In this document: in pieces, positions 19,801 to 26,938 of the stretch
Numbering within the stretch: the first letter of the stretch is position 1
Layout of the letters: each line of letters begins with the position of its first letter
Assembly: GCF_028369105.1 (NCBI RefSeq)
Contig: NZ_JAQNDO010000001.1
Location: 5,548,501 to 5,612,500, forward strand
DNA: 64,000 bases
Direction: 5' to 3'
DNA from: Polyangium mundeleinium
Lineage (GTDB): Bacteria; Myxococcota_A; Polyangia; Polyangiales; Polyangiaceae
Notes under the pieces: generated by a model
Told to the model about the DNA's origin: nothing
Database searches by the model: none
What the model saw: only the letters and a program-made list of their open reading frames with translations
Translations under genes and position numbers: made by a program

Positions 19801-20024
19801 CACCGCGCGCCATAGGCCTCCGAGGCGCCCGACTGCACGGCATGAATGTAGGCCGCGCGGAGATCCTTCGGCATCTCGGTCGACGTTGCATGCGCCGGCG
19901 ACGCCGAAGGCTCGGACGGGGGATCAGGGAGGGAATCGGTGCCACACGAAGCGGCCACCGCGAGGAGGGCTCCAGCGGCCATGGGCCAGAACCAAGAATG
20001 CCGTACCACGGCGAATTGCGACAT
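16830..20024 (-). CDS. Giant surface lipoprotein: FG-GAP propeller, disintegrin-like Cys repeats, MYXO-CTERM-like tail
   Basis: Secreted protein of about 1064 residues. The signal peptide ends in a lipobox-like AASC. After an N-terminal domain (about 30-255), seven repeats of about 55 residues follow (about 255-625), each with [19 protein letters not shown], a DDDKG metal-site motif and SAYVFVRSG. This is the number needed for a complete integrin-alpha-like propeller. Then come about seven Cys-rich 32-residue repeats ([17 protein letters not shown] and NACPADTK) that resemble disintegrin modules, a (GGAGGS)n spacer of about a dozen copies, and a tail with CTC, a hydrophobic helix ([13 protein letters not shown]) and RGRRRMRR. 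That tail resembles MYXO-CTERM sorting signals. Adhesion or prey contact is inferred, not shown. The start was chosen by the signal peptide. Confidence 0.87.
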   Translation of the reverse strand: MSQFAVVRHSWFWPMAAGALLAVAASCGTDSLPDPPSEPSASPAHATSTEMPKDLRAAYIHAVQSGASEAYGARWIGPDLVEAENEASGFVTTLSSAGVVLAPLEEPWSLEMRTAALGCEGAVAPVSAAEPEATGNRMTYEHPEISAWYLNGPLGLEQGFVLEHAPGCAGTKVVVLELGGELRAELEDADGDGRGEVIRLVTVEGQVALSYTDLFAKDAEGKTLPAWMSVEAGRISLHVDDEGAAYPVEIDPLIGVQQAKLLASDGASSDRFGIRVALSGDTALVGAPLDDDKGQGSGSAYLFVRSGSTWTQQAKLVPADGAAGDQFGTSVALSGDTALVGAGLDDDKGTDSGSAYVFVRSGSTWTQQAKLLASDGAPEDWFAISVALSGDTALVGALWDDDKGGNAGSAYVFVRSGSTWTQQAKLLASDGAAGDQLGASVALAGDTALVGAYWDDDKGTDAGSAYVFVRSGGAWTQEAKLLASDGAANDLFGYSVALSADTALVGAYRDDDKGTDSGSAYVFVRSGGAWTQEAKLLASDGVASHSFGHSVTLLGDTALVGAYRDDNDKGAAYVFARSGGAWTQQTKLLASDGAVDDEFGYSVALSGTTALVGAHFDDNKGSAYVFVLTVGNGSPCASGSTCASGFCVDGVCCNSACGGGVGNDCQACSAAAGAAMDGTCSPLVMGTECRASGGACDVAESCDGVATACPADGKVAQGTECRASAGACDVAESCDGTSNACPVDTKAAAGTECRASAGACDVAESCNGTSNACPADTKVPAGTGCRASAGACDVAESCNGTSNACPADTKVPAGTECRASAGACDVAESCNGTSNACPADTKVPAGTVCRASGGTCDVAESCDGTSNACPVDTKIPAGTECRASVGTCDAAESCDGAAVNCPPDAAVPDGTACEDGDACTEGDSCELGACKSGATDPSCGSGGAGGSGGAGGSGGAGGSGGAGGSGGAGGSGGAGGSGGAGGSGGAGGSGGAGGSGGAGGSGGAGGSGGAGGSGGSPSTPGPVQEGSCTCSAAGDSTSTGMEGIALPMAGILLALARGRRRMRR
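16985..17213 (-). repeat. 18-bp coding repeat encoding GGAGGS
   Basis: About a dozen near-identical 18-bp units within the giant surface protein gene, encoding the flexible six-residue unit Gly-Gly-Ala-Gly-Gly-Ser. Units differ mainly at silent third positions. Length variation between strains would be expected. The segment serves as a spacer that holds the Cys repeats away from the C-terminal anchor. Confidence 0.9.
17300..17970 (-). repeat. 96-bp coding repeat encoding disintegrin-like Cys modules
   Basis: Seven units of 96 bp (32 residues) in the giant surface protein gene. The central copies (about 17490-17690) are nearly identical at DNA level, including silent sites, which points to recent duplication or gene conversion; the outer copies are diverged. 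The encoded consensus has six cysteines' worth of spacing in each pair of modules, including C-D-V-A-E-S-C and N-A-C-P. Confidence 0.85.
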
Positions 20025-20160
20025 GCGCGCACCATTACGGCCCCTCGAAGAAAACGTCAAGCGGGGTTCGCGTGACGTTTTGGAGCCGTACGGCTTTTGC
20101 GAGAGGTCGCCGCGCAGAAACGCGCGACGCAGCACCTCCCCATCGCGAGCGACGGTCGCC

Positions 20161-20291
20161 CCTCAGAGGGTGTTCCACAGGCGTCGCGAGCGGCTCGAAG
20201 CTAGGGAGGCCGAGCGAGGCGTACACTGTACGTCGAGCGAGGCCGACCGACGCATCGAGCCGCGCAGCAGCCTGTGGAATACCCTCTCAGG
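20161..20291. repeat. 131-bp imperfect palindrome
   Basis: The outer arms are 20161-20182 and 20270-20291: 22 bp that pair with two mismatches (GAGGGTGTTCCACAGGC against its near-complement). The inner arms pair partially through GCGGCTCGA-like blocks, and the exact centre is CGTACA-c-TGTACG. The right arm overlaps the stop codon of the lysozyme-like reading frame. It may be a strong terminator for the minus-strand operon, a MITE remnant, or an operator for the surface-protein gene that starts 137 bp further on. No transposase is nearby. Confidence 0.8.
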
Positions 20292-20724
20292 TGTACTTGC
20301 CATGCTTGAATGGGCGCCCCTCGGCAAGCCTGCGCCGGACGAGGCCGCGGAGCTTCTTGCCGCCCGCGTACACCCAGAGGCTCATGGCGCGCGGCACATC
20401 CCCATACTGGCGGCGGAGCAGCGCCCTTCGGAGCTGCGATTTCTTCATCCAGCCTGCGCCCACGTTGAAGGTGAAGGAGACGAGGGCGTCGAATTGCGCC
20501 TGCGTCAGGGGCACGCCCGGGGCTTCTTGGGGTGTCTCCGCGAAGAGCGCGTCCAGCTCGGCATCGTCGAGGATGAAGGGCGACGCAAGGACGAGCGTCA
20601 CGGGGGACGTCTGTTCGCGCGTGACGGTCAAAACGGACGTTCCTTCCGATCGGGTCCCGAGGAGCGACATCGCGGTCGAAAGCACGCGCGTGCCTTCGCC
20701 GGTGGTGCCTGCCCAGGAAATCAC
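20287..20724 (-). CDS. GH24 (T4-type) lysozyme C-terminal fragment
   Basis: Open frame of 145 residues from a GTG. The last 95 match the C-terminal half of phage-type GH24 lysozymes: VPLTQAQFDALVSFTFNVGAGW, then RRALLRRQYGDVPRAMSLW, AGGKKLRGLVRRRLAEG. The N-terminal part with the catalytic Glu and the YxDxxGxxTxGxGH segment is absent. The first 50 residues instead continue the MBL-like protein from upstream in this frame. It is therefore unlikely to be a working muramidase unless it is translated as part of a fusion. Its stop codon lies inside the 131-bp palindrome. Confidence 0.6.
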   Translation of the reverse strand: MISWAGTTGEGTRVLSTAMSLLGTRSEGTSVLTVTREQTSPVTLVLASPFILDDAELDALFAETPQEAPGVPLTQAQFDALVSFTFNVGAGWMKKSQLRRALLRRQYGDVPRAMSLWVYAGGKKLRGLVRRRLAEGRPFKHGKYT

Positions 20725-21472
20725 GGGCCCTTCGGCTCCGTCGTGGCGAAGCGCTTTCGCCTGGTGTCCGGGTGGCTCGAAGACCGATCCCCCTTTGAAT
20801 CTCGATGCGCAGCGCCTCGAGGTTTTTCGCCATGCCCTCGGCGCAGGCGGCCACGTGCCGCCGGGTCGGGCCGAGGAGGTTCAAGGTGACGCCGCCCTCC
20901 GCGAGCGCCGCCACGAGCGGCCGCAGCGCCGGGTCGTCGCTGCCCTTGAAAGGGAGGACCCGCGTCCCGTTCCGGGAGAGCGTCTCCAGCATCTCGCGGT
21001 ATCCGGCTTCGAGGCCCTGCGCGGACGCGAGGAACGCGCTCTCCTCGGCCGGCGACTCGCCCTCCAGGGGCTCCTCGCGCAGCGCCTCCGCAATACGCCG
21101 CGCCGCCGGCGACGCCTCGGTTTCGGTCTCTCGCCCGGTCCTGCCCCAGGCGAGATCCGGATCGGGGACGAGCGCCCAATCGGCGACGAGGAGCCCGTCG
21201 CGCACGAGCCGCGGCAGGCACCCGATGTGGCCCTGATGCGCGTGCGAAATGAGAAGGAGGGTCACCACGGAGGCGCCACCCCGCGTGGGCAGGAGCGGCC
21301 GGAGTTGCTCCTGGATCGCGAGGTGCCCGCCCTTGCGGCGGGCATTGCCCGGGTGCGCCCCGTCGATCAGCACGGAGCTCGTCCCGAACCGGCAGAGCAC
21401 GGCATCGCCGTATTGCTCCGCGCCGACGTCGAGCAACGTGACCGTGAATGGGTTTTGCGCGCCTCTTCGCAT
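20287..21472 (-). pseudogene. Frameshifted MBL-fold gene running into a GH24 lysozyme tail
   Basis: The frame from the ATG at 21472 encodes a metallo-beta-lactamase-like N-terminus (VTLLDVGAEQYGD and VLIDGAHPGN). Its metal motif reads SHAHQGHIG; the usual HxHxDH Asp is Gly. At 20789-20793 a run of five G on the coding strand shifts the frame. Removing one G lets it continue as IQRGSVFEPPGHQAKALR and VISWAGTTGEGTRVL, typical of ComEC-like MBL proteins, down to the lysozyme segment described separately. Both parts keep coding-type codon use. A good Shine-Dalgarno (GGAGGGAGGGG) precedes 21472, and the gene follows the M15 peptidase by 31 bp. It is either a pseudogene with a fused tail, a phase-variable gene or an assembly error. 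Confidence 0.65.
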
Positions 21473-21503
21473 GGCCGCCCCTCCCTCCGCATTCGCCTCG
21501 GGG

Positions 21504-22187
21504 CTACCGGGCCCCACCCTTCTGGATCCGCTTCGCCAGCGCCACCGCTTTCGCGCGGGGCAAGATCACCTCGAAGTGCATGTCGTCCTTGCGGCGGCGG
21601 TAGTTGCCTCCCCAGCGAAGGCCGTATTTCTTGCAAAGCGCGTTGATCGTCTTGCGCTGGGCCACGCTGAACGTGTTGGCGCGCCCGAGCGGGTGCTTCG
21701 GGGCGTTCAGATCGATGGCGATGCCGGCCGCGTGGAACGAGGGCCGCTTCGAGCCGCGGATGTTGCGATTCGCGTGCCCCCAGCACCAGCCCTTGCGGAG
21801 CCGCTCCACCTTCTGGTGGAATTCCTTGGCGAAGCCGATGAGCAGCGGGGCGATGATCGCGCGGACCGGCAAGGATACCTTCGTGCCCGGGACGCGGTAC
21901 GTCTTGACCCCGATGCGTTTCGCGGGCCCCACGCTGAATCCATGGATGGATCGCGGCTTCGCTCGCGCGGCTTCGAAGCGCGACTTGCCCGCCGCGGCGC
22001 TCGTCTCCACGTCCTCGTCGTCCTCGTGGGCATGATCGTCCCAATCCTCCGGCGGCATCGTGCCCTCGGAGGGATCGACCTCCTCCAGCACGATGAACTC
22101 CACTTCGATCCTCTCGTCCACGTGCTCGGCGACGAATCGTTTCGCGCTCCGAAGAGCGGACGGTCCCTTTTGACCTCTCACGGCCAT
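21504..22187 (-). CDS. M15-family peptidoglycan endopeptidase (endolysin-like)
   Basis: Peptidase of 227 residues related to D-Ala-D-Ala carboxypeptidase/VanY and phage L-alanoyl-D-glutamate endolysins. Zinc ligands and catalytic residues are visible in the C-terminal half: SFHAAGIAIDLN (HxxGxAxD), GLRWGGNYRRRK and DDMHFEVIL (D..H). The first 75 residues are acidic (EDWDDHAHEDDEDVETS) with no signal peptide, so export would need lysis, a holin or a secretion apparatus. The start has a near-perfect Shine-Dalgarno, AAGGAGGT (22193-22200), stronger than at most genes here. It heads the operon containing the MBL and lysozyme pieces. Prey-wall digestion or phage ancestry are both plausible. Confidence 0.82.
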   Translation of the reverse strand: MAVRGQKGPSALRSAKRFVAEHVDERIEVEFIVLEEVDPSEGTMPPEDWDDHAHEDDEDVETSAAAGKSRFEAARAKPRSIHGFSVGPAKRIGVKTYRVPGTKVSLPVRAIIAPLLIGFAKEFHQKVERLRKGWCWGHANRNIRGSKRPSFHAAGIAIDLNAPKHPLGRANTFSVAQRKTINALCKKYGLRWGGNYRRRKDDMHFEVILPRAKAVALAKRIQKGGAR

Positions 22188-22269
22188 ACGGCACCTCCTT
22201 TTCCCATTCTCGAATGTTGTGTCCGGGCTTCACAGCGCAATAGGTGCTCTCCGAAAATCCAGCGCGTCT

Positions 22270-23058
22270 TCAGGGAGGCCGCGCGGCGCGGGGGCAGCGC
22301 TCCTCGAAAGGCGTGAGGTCGATCCCGGAGCTCTCCTCGATCCACACGAGATGCGCGGGGATCGACGTGTAGATGGCCTTCCCCGCGCAGGGCTCGGCCG
22401 GGTCGAGGTCCGTGCTCGGGGCCATGCGGCTCGAAACGCCGAACACGCGCCACGTGCCGTCCGGAAGCGCGAGGTAGGCCGGGCCGCCCGAGTCGCCCGT
22501 GCAGGCGCCTTTGTCGCGTGTGCCGACGAGGACCTCCCGCGCTTCGGCCTGGGTCCCGTGAACGGGCACGGCGACCCACCGCTTCAGGCCGCCGCCGGGC
22601 TCGTCTTCGCCGGCGGCCCCGAATCCGACCAGAATGGCCGTGGCCCCGGGGGCGAGGTATTCGAAAGCCTCGCACGCGGAAAGGACGGGCACGATCGGAA
22701 CATCGTCCACGGCCTCGCGGAGGAGACAATACGCCACGTCGGCGCCTTTCCTCCGTTCATGATCCGGGTGGCCCACGCAGCGGTCGACGGCCGCCGTGCG
22801 AACGGCGCGATCACGTGCTTCCCCAAGGGAAAACGAGACGGGCCCGCCGCGGGCGAGGCAATGCGCTGCCGTGATCACGAGCCGCGGATGCACGAGCGTG
22901 CCGTCGCATCGCCCGGACGATACCGCGGTCGGCCATTCTCCCGGGGCCGCGACCTGCCCGCCGACGATGGCCGTCGGGGCGTCACGCGCCCCATCCTCGG
23001 GGGCCTCCGTGCACGCGTAGACGAAGACCAGGCAGGCGGGGGCGAGGCGCCGGGTCAT
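22270..23058 (-). CDS. Trypsin-like (S1) serine protease, probable lipoprotein
   Basis: Chymotrypsin-fold protease of 262 residues. The mature N-terminus AIVGGQVA is the classic activation site. The triad is visible as His in TAAHC, Asp in GADVAYCLL, and Ser in TGDSGGPAY. The signal sequence ends VFVYAC, which may be lipidated. Several paired Cys suggest disulfides. It is probably secreted or surface-held. The gene starts 11 bp after the stop codon of the phospholipase-like gene, so the two form an operon, which makes co-secretion of a protease and a lipase likely. It lies 82 bp upstream of the M15 gene on the same strand. Confidence 0.88.
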   Translation of the reverse strand: MTRRLAPACLVFVYACTEAPEDGARDAPTAIVGGQVAAPGEWPTAVSSGRCDGTLVHPRLVITAAHCLARGGPVSFSLGEARDRAVRTAAVDRCVGHPDHERRKGADVAYCLLREAVDDVPIVPVLSACEAFEYLAPGATAILVGFGAAGEDEPGGGLKRWVAVPVHGTQAEAREVLVGTRDKGACTGDSGGPAYLALPDGTWRVFGVSSRMAPSTDLDPAEPCAGKAIYTSIPAHLVWIEESSGIDLTPFEERCPRAARPP

Positions 23059-23069
23059 GTTTCGTCATG

Positions 23070-23747
23070 TCATCGCGGATCGCCGCAGTTTCCGCGAGCG
23101 CAACATTCACTCGGGCCGGGGTGAAAGCTGCTGCTCGAAAAGCAGGCGACGGCCGGTACATTGCAGAGAAGATGGCACTGGGTCCAGGGCCGGAGCCAGC
23201 TCCCGGCCCCGCACTCGTGCTTCCTGTAACACGCGTCGTGGATGTCGCAGCAACGCCCCTTCGGACCGCAGCTCGCCGGCCCGCGGATCGCCGAGGGCAA
23301 GTCACAACCCCAGTTGTCGTAGGAATAATGGATCGCGCGGGATACCTGGGCCTGGATGAGAGCGGCCCCGAGGATCGCGCGGTCGACCGTCGGCAGCTCG
23401 GCGTCCATTTGCGCGGACGCCGTGAGCGGCTGCGTCGACATGTCCCCGTCCGTTCCCGTCGGGAACGACGTGTACGTGACCAGGGTCCTCTGCGGACCGA
23501 CCGCCTGGAAATCGGCGCGGAGCTGCAACACCCCGGTCTGGCTGCGGATGTCGACGCGCACCTGGGTCGCATCCATCTGGGTGGCTTGCGCCACGCTGTT
23601 CGGGTCGAGCGTGACGGTCACCGTCTGTCGTGATTCCCCTGAATTCGCGCGCTCGGCGGGCTTCTTTTCACACCCCACCGCGATGGCGCCGAGGGTGATG
23701 AGCATGGCGACCAGGGTTCGAATGGATTGGGTTCCTCGTCGGGTCAT
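23070..23747 (-). CDS. Phospholipase A2-like lipoprotein
   Basis: Predicted lipoprotein of 225 residues with lipobox AIAVGC. A central beta-type region (TVTVTLDPNSVAQATQ) precedes a Cys-rich C-terminal domain holding the secreted PLA2 signature CCDIHDACY (CCxxHDxCY), which carries the catalytic His and calcium-binding Asp, with further Cys before and after (SCGPKGRCC, HECGAGSW, QCHLLC). The canonical YGCYCGxGG calcium loop is replaced by NWGCDLPSAIRG, so activity is likely but not certain. A Shine-Dalgarno AGGAGGAAGG precedes the ATG. It is the first gene of an operon with the trypsin-like protease and is divergent from the zincin gene. Confidence 0.75.
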   Translation of the reverse strand: MTRRGTQSIRTLVAMLITLGAIAVGCEKKPAERANSGESRQTVTVTLDPNSVAQATQMDATQVRVDIRSQTGVLQLRADFQAVGPQRTLVTYTSFPTGTDGDMSTQPLTASAQMDAELPTVDRAILGAALIQAQVSRAIHYSYDNWGCDLPSAIRGPASCGPKGRCCDIHDACYRKHECGAGSWLRPWTQCHLLCNVPAVACFSSSSFHPGPSECCARGNCGDPR

Positions 23748-23892
23748 CGTCCTTCCTCCTCGCGTCCGGGCGTCTTCGGTTGCGATGGAAACGTAATGGT
23801 CCGACCCGTGAGGCCCAAGAGGGCGCCTTGCCGCGCGCGCCCCCGGCTCCAATTTCATGGTGACGATGGCGCTCGGCGCGAGGAGGGGCATC

Positions 23893-24585
23893 ATGAGCGA
23901 CCGTACGGAATCCGATTTTTATGGAGCCTTGCTGGTGGGCGAGGTGATTTCGGGGAAACCCAGGGCGGCGCTCGTCCGGGGGGCGAAATGGAACCCCGGG
24001 GACCGCATCGAGGTGTGTTTTCTGGACGGCGTCCCCTCGATCCAGGAAAAGGTGAAGACCTTCGCCAAGGAGTGGACGGCGCTCGGCCTCGCGAACCTCC
24101 GGTTCGTCTTCCGCCGCAAACCCGCGGCCACCCCGATCCGGATCTCCTTCAAGTACCAGGGGCAGTGATCGGCCATCGGAAAGGGGTGTTTTTCTCCGCC
24201 GTACGACGATGCGACGCAGCCGACGATGAACTTCGGGGGCTTCGGCGAGGACACGCCCGACGAAAGGATACGCGCCGTCGTCCTCCACGAATTCGGCCAC
24301 GCCCTCGGCCTCACGCACGAGCACATGAGCCCCGCCGCGGGCATCCACTGGAACGAGGAGCAGGTCTACGCCGACCTCTCCGGCCCGCCCAACCATTGGA
24401 GCCGGGAGATCATCCAGAAGAACATCTTCGCGGTCCGCGAGGATACGAATTATACGACGTTCGATCCTTCCTCGATCATGCTCTACCGGATCAAGAAGAG
24501 CTGGAACTTCGACGGGCTCGAAGTCGGCTGGAACAACGACCTTTCGCCGACGGACAGGGCGTTCATCCGGCAGCAGTATCCGTGA
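23893..24585 (+). pseudogene. Zincin metalloprotease (M10/M12-like) with in-frame TGA
   Basis: One reading frame broken only by TGA at 24166-24168. The first part (MSDRTESDF...) has the conserved segment ALVRGAKWNPGDRIEVCFLDG and VKTFAKEWTALGLANLRF. The second part has PTMNFGGFGEDTPDE and the zinc motif VVLHEFGHALGLTHEH, followed by SIMLYRI, the Met-turn region. The TGA falls between GQ and SAIGKG, where relatives usually have Trp, so a single TGG to TGA change would explain it. Without read-through, only an inactive N-terminal piece is made. A strong Shine-Dalgarno AGGAGGGG sets the start at 23893. It is followed 28 bp later by the caspase-like gene. Confidence 0.75.
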
Positions 24586-24613
24586 TCGATGCACCGAGGG
24601 GAGGACGCTCGTC

Positions 24614-25704
24614 ATGGCGAAGGACGATTGGGCCGTCGTGGTGGGCATCTCGCGTTACCCCGGTCTGCACCTGGATCTGCGGGGCCCCGAAAACGACGCG
24701 AAGGCGTTCCACGCGTGGGTGACGGATCCGGACGGCGGCGACGTCCCGGCCTCGCAAGCGCGGCGGATCCTCTCCTCCGATTTCATTCCCCCCCGAGCCG
24801 AAGAGCGCCGCCGACGCCCAGCCGAACGAGGTCACCGTCGCCGGCGCCATCACGATGATCCTCGACGAGGTGCAGGCGAAGGCGGAGGACAACGGGCCGC
24901 AAGCGAGGCGGCTTTACCTGTACGTCTCCGGTCATGGTTGCCAGATGTTCGAATCCGGGAGCCTCGACGCGAACGTCCTCGTGACGGCGAACGCGACGGC
25001 GCGCAAATTCAACCACGCGAACATCCCCAGGCTCGTGCGTGCGTGCGTCGTCCATCCCGCGATGTTCAAGCAGGTCGTCGTTTTCATGGACTGCTGCGCG
25101 ACGCCGGGCCCGCAGCCTTCGCGGCGGCGCGAGCGACGCGCAGGGGAACATCACGGCCGGAGCGCTCGCCGATTACCTGCACGCCAACATGAGAAAGCTC
25201 CTCCCCGTGGAGATGCGGGCGAACCCCAATCCGAGCATCGGCAAGGAGCCGTATACGCCTTTTGACGATCCCCAGGTGACGAAGCTCCTGCTCGCGCGCG
25301 CGCCGCAGGCGAAGTTCAAGCTCGTGATCCACGCCTGGCCGGAGCATGTCGGCGAGCGGCTCGTCGTGCTCGACGGCGACCTCCGACCGGTCGTCCAGCA
25401 GACGGTCCGGAGCGAGCGCGTCGAGCTCGAGCTCCCCGCGGGGCTCTACCTGGCGCGGATCGGCGAATTCTCGCAGGTGCTGGAGTTGCCCGGGTATAGC
25501 CCCAGCGGGGCGGCCGAGATCAACTTCATGCATGGCTATAGCGAAGCGCGCGTCCACGACCGGCTGGCCTTCGTGTTTGCGAATCCCGGAATCGACTATT
25601 CGCGCATCCCGACGTGGAGGCCCTCGCGTTGCGAATCGAAGGCGCGCGGGCCCGACGTCCGCGATTCTCGGTGCCGCCGATGCTGGTCGAGAGCTGGCGC
25701 GTGA
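24614..25704 (+). pseudogene. Caspase-like (C14) peptidase, frameshifted
   Basis: Three frames carry consecutive parts of one caspase-family protein. Frame one gives AVVVGISRYPGLHLDLRGPENDA. It shifts at a run of seven C (24788-24794); one C fewer restores PPEPKSAADAQPNEVTVAGA. Frame two gives the histidine strand LYLYVSGHG and the catalytic strand VVVFMDCCAT. Near 25115-25130 a second shift leads to frame three, GGASDAQGNITAGALADYLH and a beta-rich tail. The segment normally lying between the Cys and this tail seems shortened, suggesting an out-of-frame deletion. If intact, it would be a cysteine peptidase cutting after a basic or acidic residue. As read, it is inactive. It lies 28 bp after the broken zincin gene. 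Confidence 0.7.
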
Positions 25705-25835
25705 TCCGCGACGCGAGCCGCGCGCACGCGGGCCTGATTCCCGCCTCCTCGCTGCTCGCGCGCGTCGAGAAACGGCTCTGGGGCTTCGGGCCGGCGCTCG
25801 TGTGGCAGGAGCCCGCGCGCGGACGCAGGAGGTGA
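25614..25835 (+). pseudogene. Possible 3' remnant of the caspase-like gene
   Basis: A 73-codon open frame with strongly coding codon use (VESWRVIRDASRAHAGLIP and RVEKRLWGFGPALVWQEPA) overlaps the end of the caspase reading frame in another phase. It could be the true C-terminus after a further frameshift, or a separate small gene. No family was recognised. Confidence 0.35.
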
Positions 25836-25864
25836 TTCGGGGAAAGGGCCGTGTCCACCCGGCG

Positions 25865-26794
25865 TCACCGGAGCGGGTGCGCGACGAGGTCCTCGGCCAG
25901 CTTTCGGAGCGCGACCTCCCGCGGGTGCCCCTCGCGCCAGACGAGCCGGAACCAGTCGATTGGTAGCTTTACCTTCGGCAAGATCTGCATGAGCTGGCCC
26001 TGTCGCAGATCCCCCTCCACGAAGTAGTGCGGCAGCACGGCGACCCCCGCGCCCGCGAGGGCGCGCAGCCGCACGGCGCCTATCGTGCCGAGGTACTCCA
26101 CGCGCCGGAAGGCCCAATCCTCGCTCCCCGGGCGGGTGTCGAGGAAATAGCGAAAGAGCGGCAGGTCGCGGTGCGTATCGAGCAGCGTGTGCGCGGCGCA
26201 ATCTTCGCGACACGCGAGCGGACGGCCCGCGAGGAGCTCTCGTTGCCCGACGAAGACGTACCGCTCCTCGTGCAGGCGCGCGTAGGAAAAACCTGCGTCC
26301 GAGAGCCGCGCGCTCGTGATGAAGGCGTCGATTCCATCGCGCTGCGCCTGCCGGACGAGCTCCGGCGTATCGCCGAAATACAGGTGAAGCCTGCGTTCGG
26401 GGCGTGCCGTGTCGAGCGCGTCGAGCGCCGGGACGAGCCAGCTCAGGCCGAGCTCGAAGCGCGTGCCAATCGTGAGCTCGTACGGCATGGGCGCGCCGTC
26501 TTCGTGGAGCACGACCTCGCCGCACCGCCGCGCCTGATCGAGGCAACGTTGCGCCTCCGGCACGAGGCGTTCGCCCGCGGCGGTGAGCGCGACGCGGCGG
26601 GTCGTGCGGTCGAACAGGGACGCGCCGAGCGTGTCTTCGAGGCGCTGGATGCGATCGCTGAACGCCGCGGGCGATAACGCGACCACGCGCGCCGCCACGC
26701 GAAAGCTCAGGTGGCGCGCCGCGGCCAGGAAGCAACGCAGCGATTCGAGGTCAGGGAGGGAGGCGCCGGGGCGGAGGGAAGGGGGATCGTTCAT
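25865..26794 (-). CDS. LysR-family transcriptional regulator
   Basis: LysR regulator of 309 residues. The winged helix-turn-helix lies near 20-75 (LRCFLAAARHLSFRVAARVVALSPAAFSDRIQRLE), followed by a linker helix and a periplasmic-binding-like effector domain (about 105-300). It is divergent from the Cys-rich lipoprotein/diiron pair across a 144-bp region with nested inverted repeats, so it probably regulates that pair and itself. The effector is unknown. The helix-turn-helix recognition helix has Ser-Pro-Ala-Ala-Phe-Ser in place of the more usual Ser-Gln-Pro/Ser-Ala-Val-Ser. Confidence 0.9.
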   Translation of the reverse strand: MNDPPSLRPGASLPDLESLRCFLAAARHLSFRVAARVVALSPAAFSDRIQRLEDTLGASLFDRTTRRVALTAAGERLVPEAQRCLDQARRCGEVVLHEDGAPMPYELTIGTRFELGLSWLVPALDALDTARPERRLHLYFGDTPELVRQAQRDGIDAFITSARLSDAGFSYARLHEERYVFVGQRELLAGRPLACREDCAAHTLLDTHRDLPLFRYFLDTRPGSEDWAFRRVEYLGTIGAVRLRALAGAGVAVLPHYFVEGDLRQGQLMQILPKVKLPIDWFRLVWREGHPREVALRKLAEDLVAHPLR

Positions 26795-26824
26795 CGTTCG
26801 GTCGTCCCGAACGATACAGTATCG
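26795..26824. promoter_or_regulatory. Nested inverted repeats in LysR/lipoprotein divergent promoter
   Basis: CGTTCGG (26795-26801) pairs with CCGAACG (26807-26813) across 5 bp. Overlapping it, CGATAC (26812-26817) and GTATCG (26819-26824) form a perfect 6-bp repeat around one base. The cluster touches the LysR start codon, a position suited to autoregulation. LysR-type T-N11-A spacing is compatible, but the protected site cannot be fixed from sequence. Confidence 0.5.
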
Positions 26825-26938
26825 AACATTCCGATTCACAGGACATTCGAGGGCGAGCATCTTAGGAAGAACCAAGGGTGGACCCGTGCGGCGCACGGGA
26901 CTCCGCTCGGATCCGTTCTGCTTGACGTGAGGGATGCA

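Noticed and set aside
16689..20075. A 1128-codon plus-strand open frame
   Set aside because: It is the antisense of the giant surface protein and its repeats, is Arg/Ala-rich, and has no recognisable domain.
20287..20724. A complete GH24 lysozyme
   Set aside because: The catalytic Glu and the N-terminal half are missing; the front end belongs to the MBL-like protein.
24166..24168. TGA as selenocysteine codon
   Set aside because: The expected residue in relatives is Trp, not Cys, and no selenocysteine insertion hairpin is apparent right after the codon.
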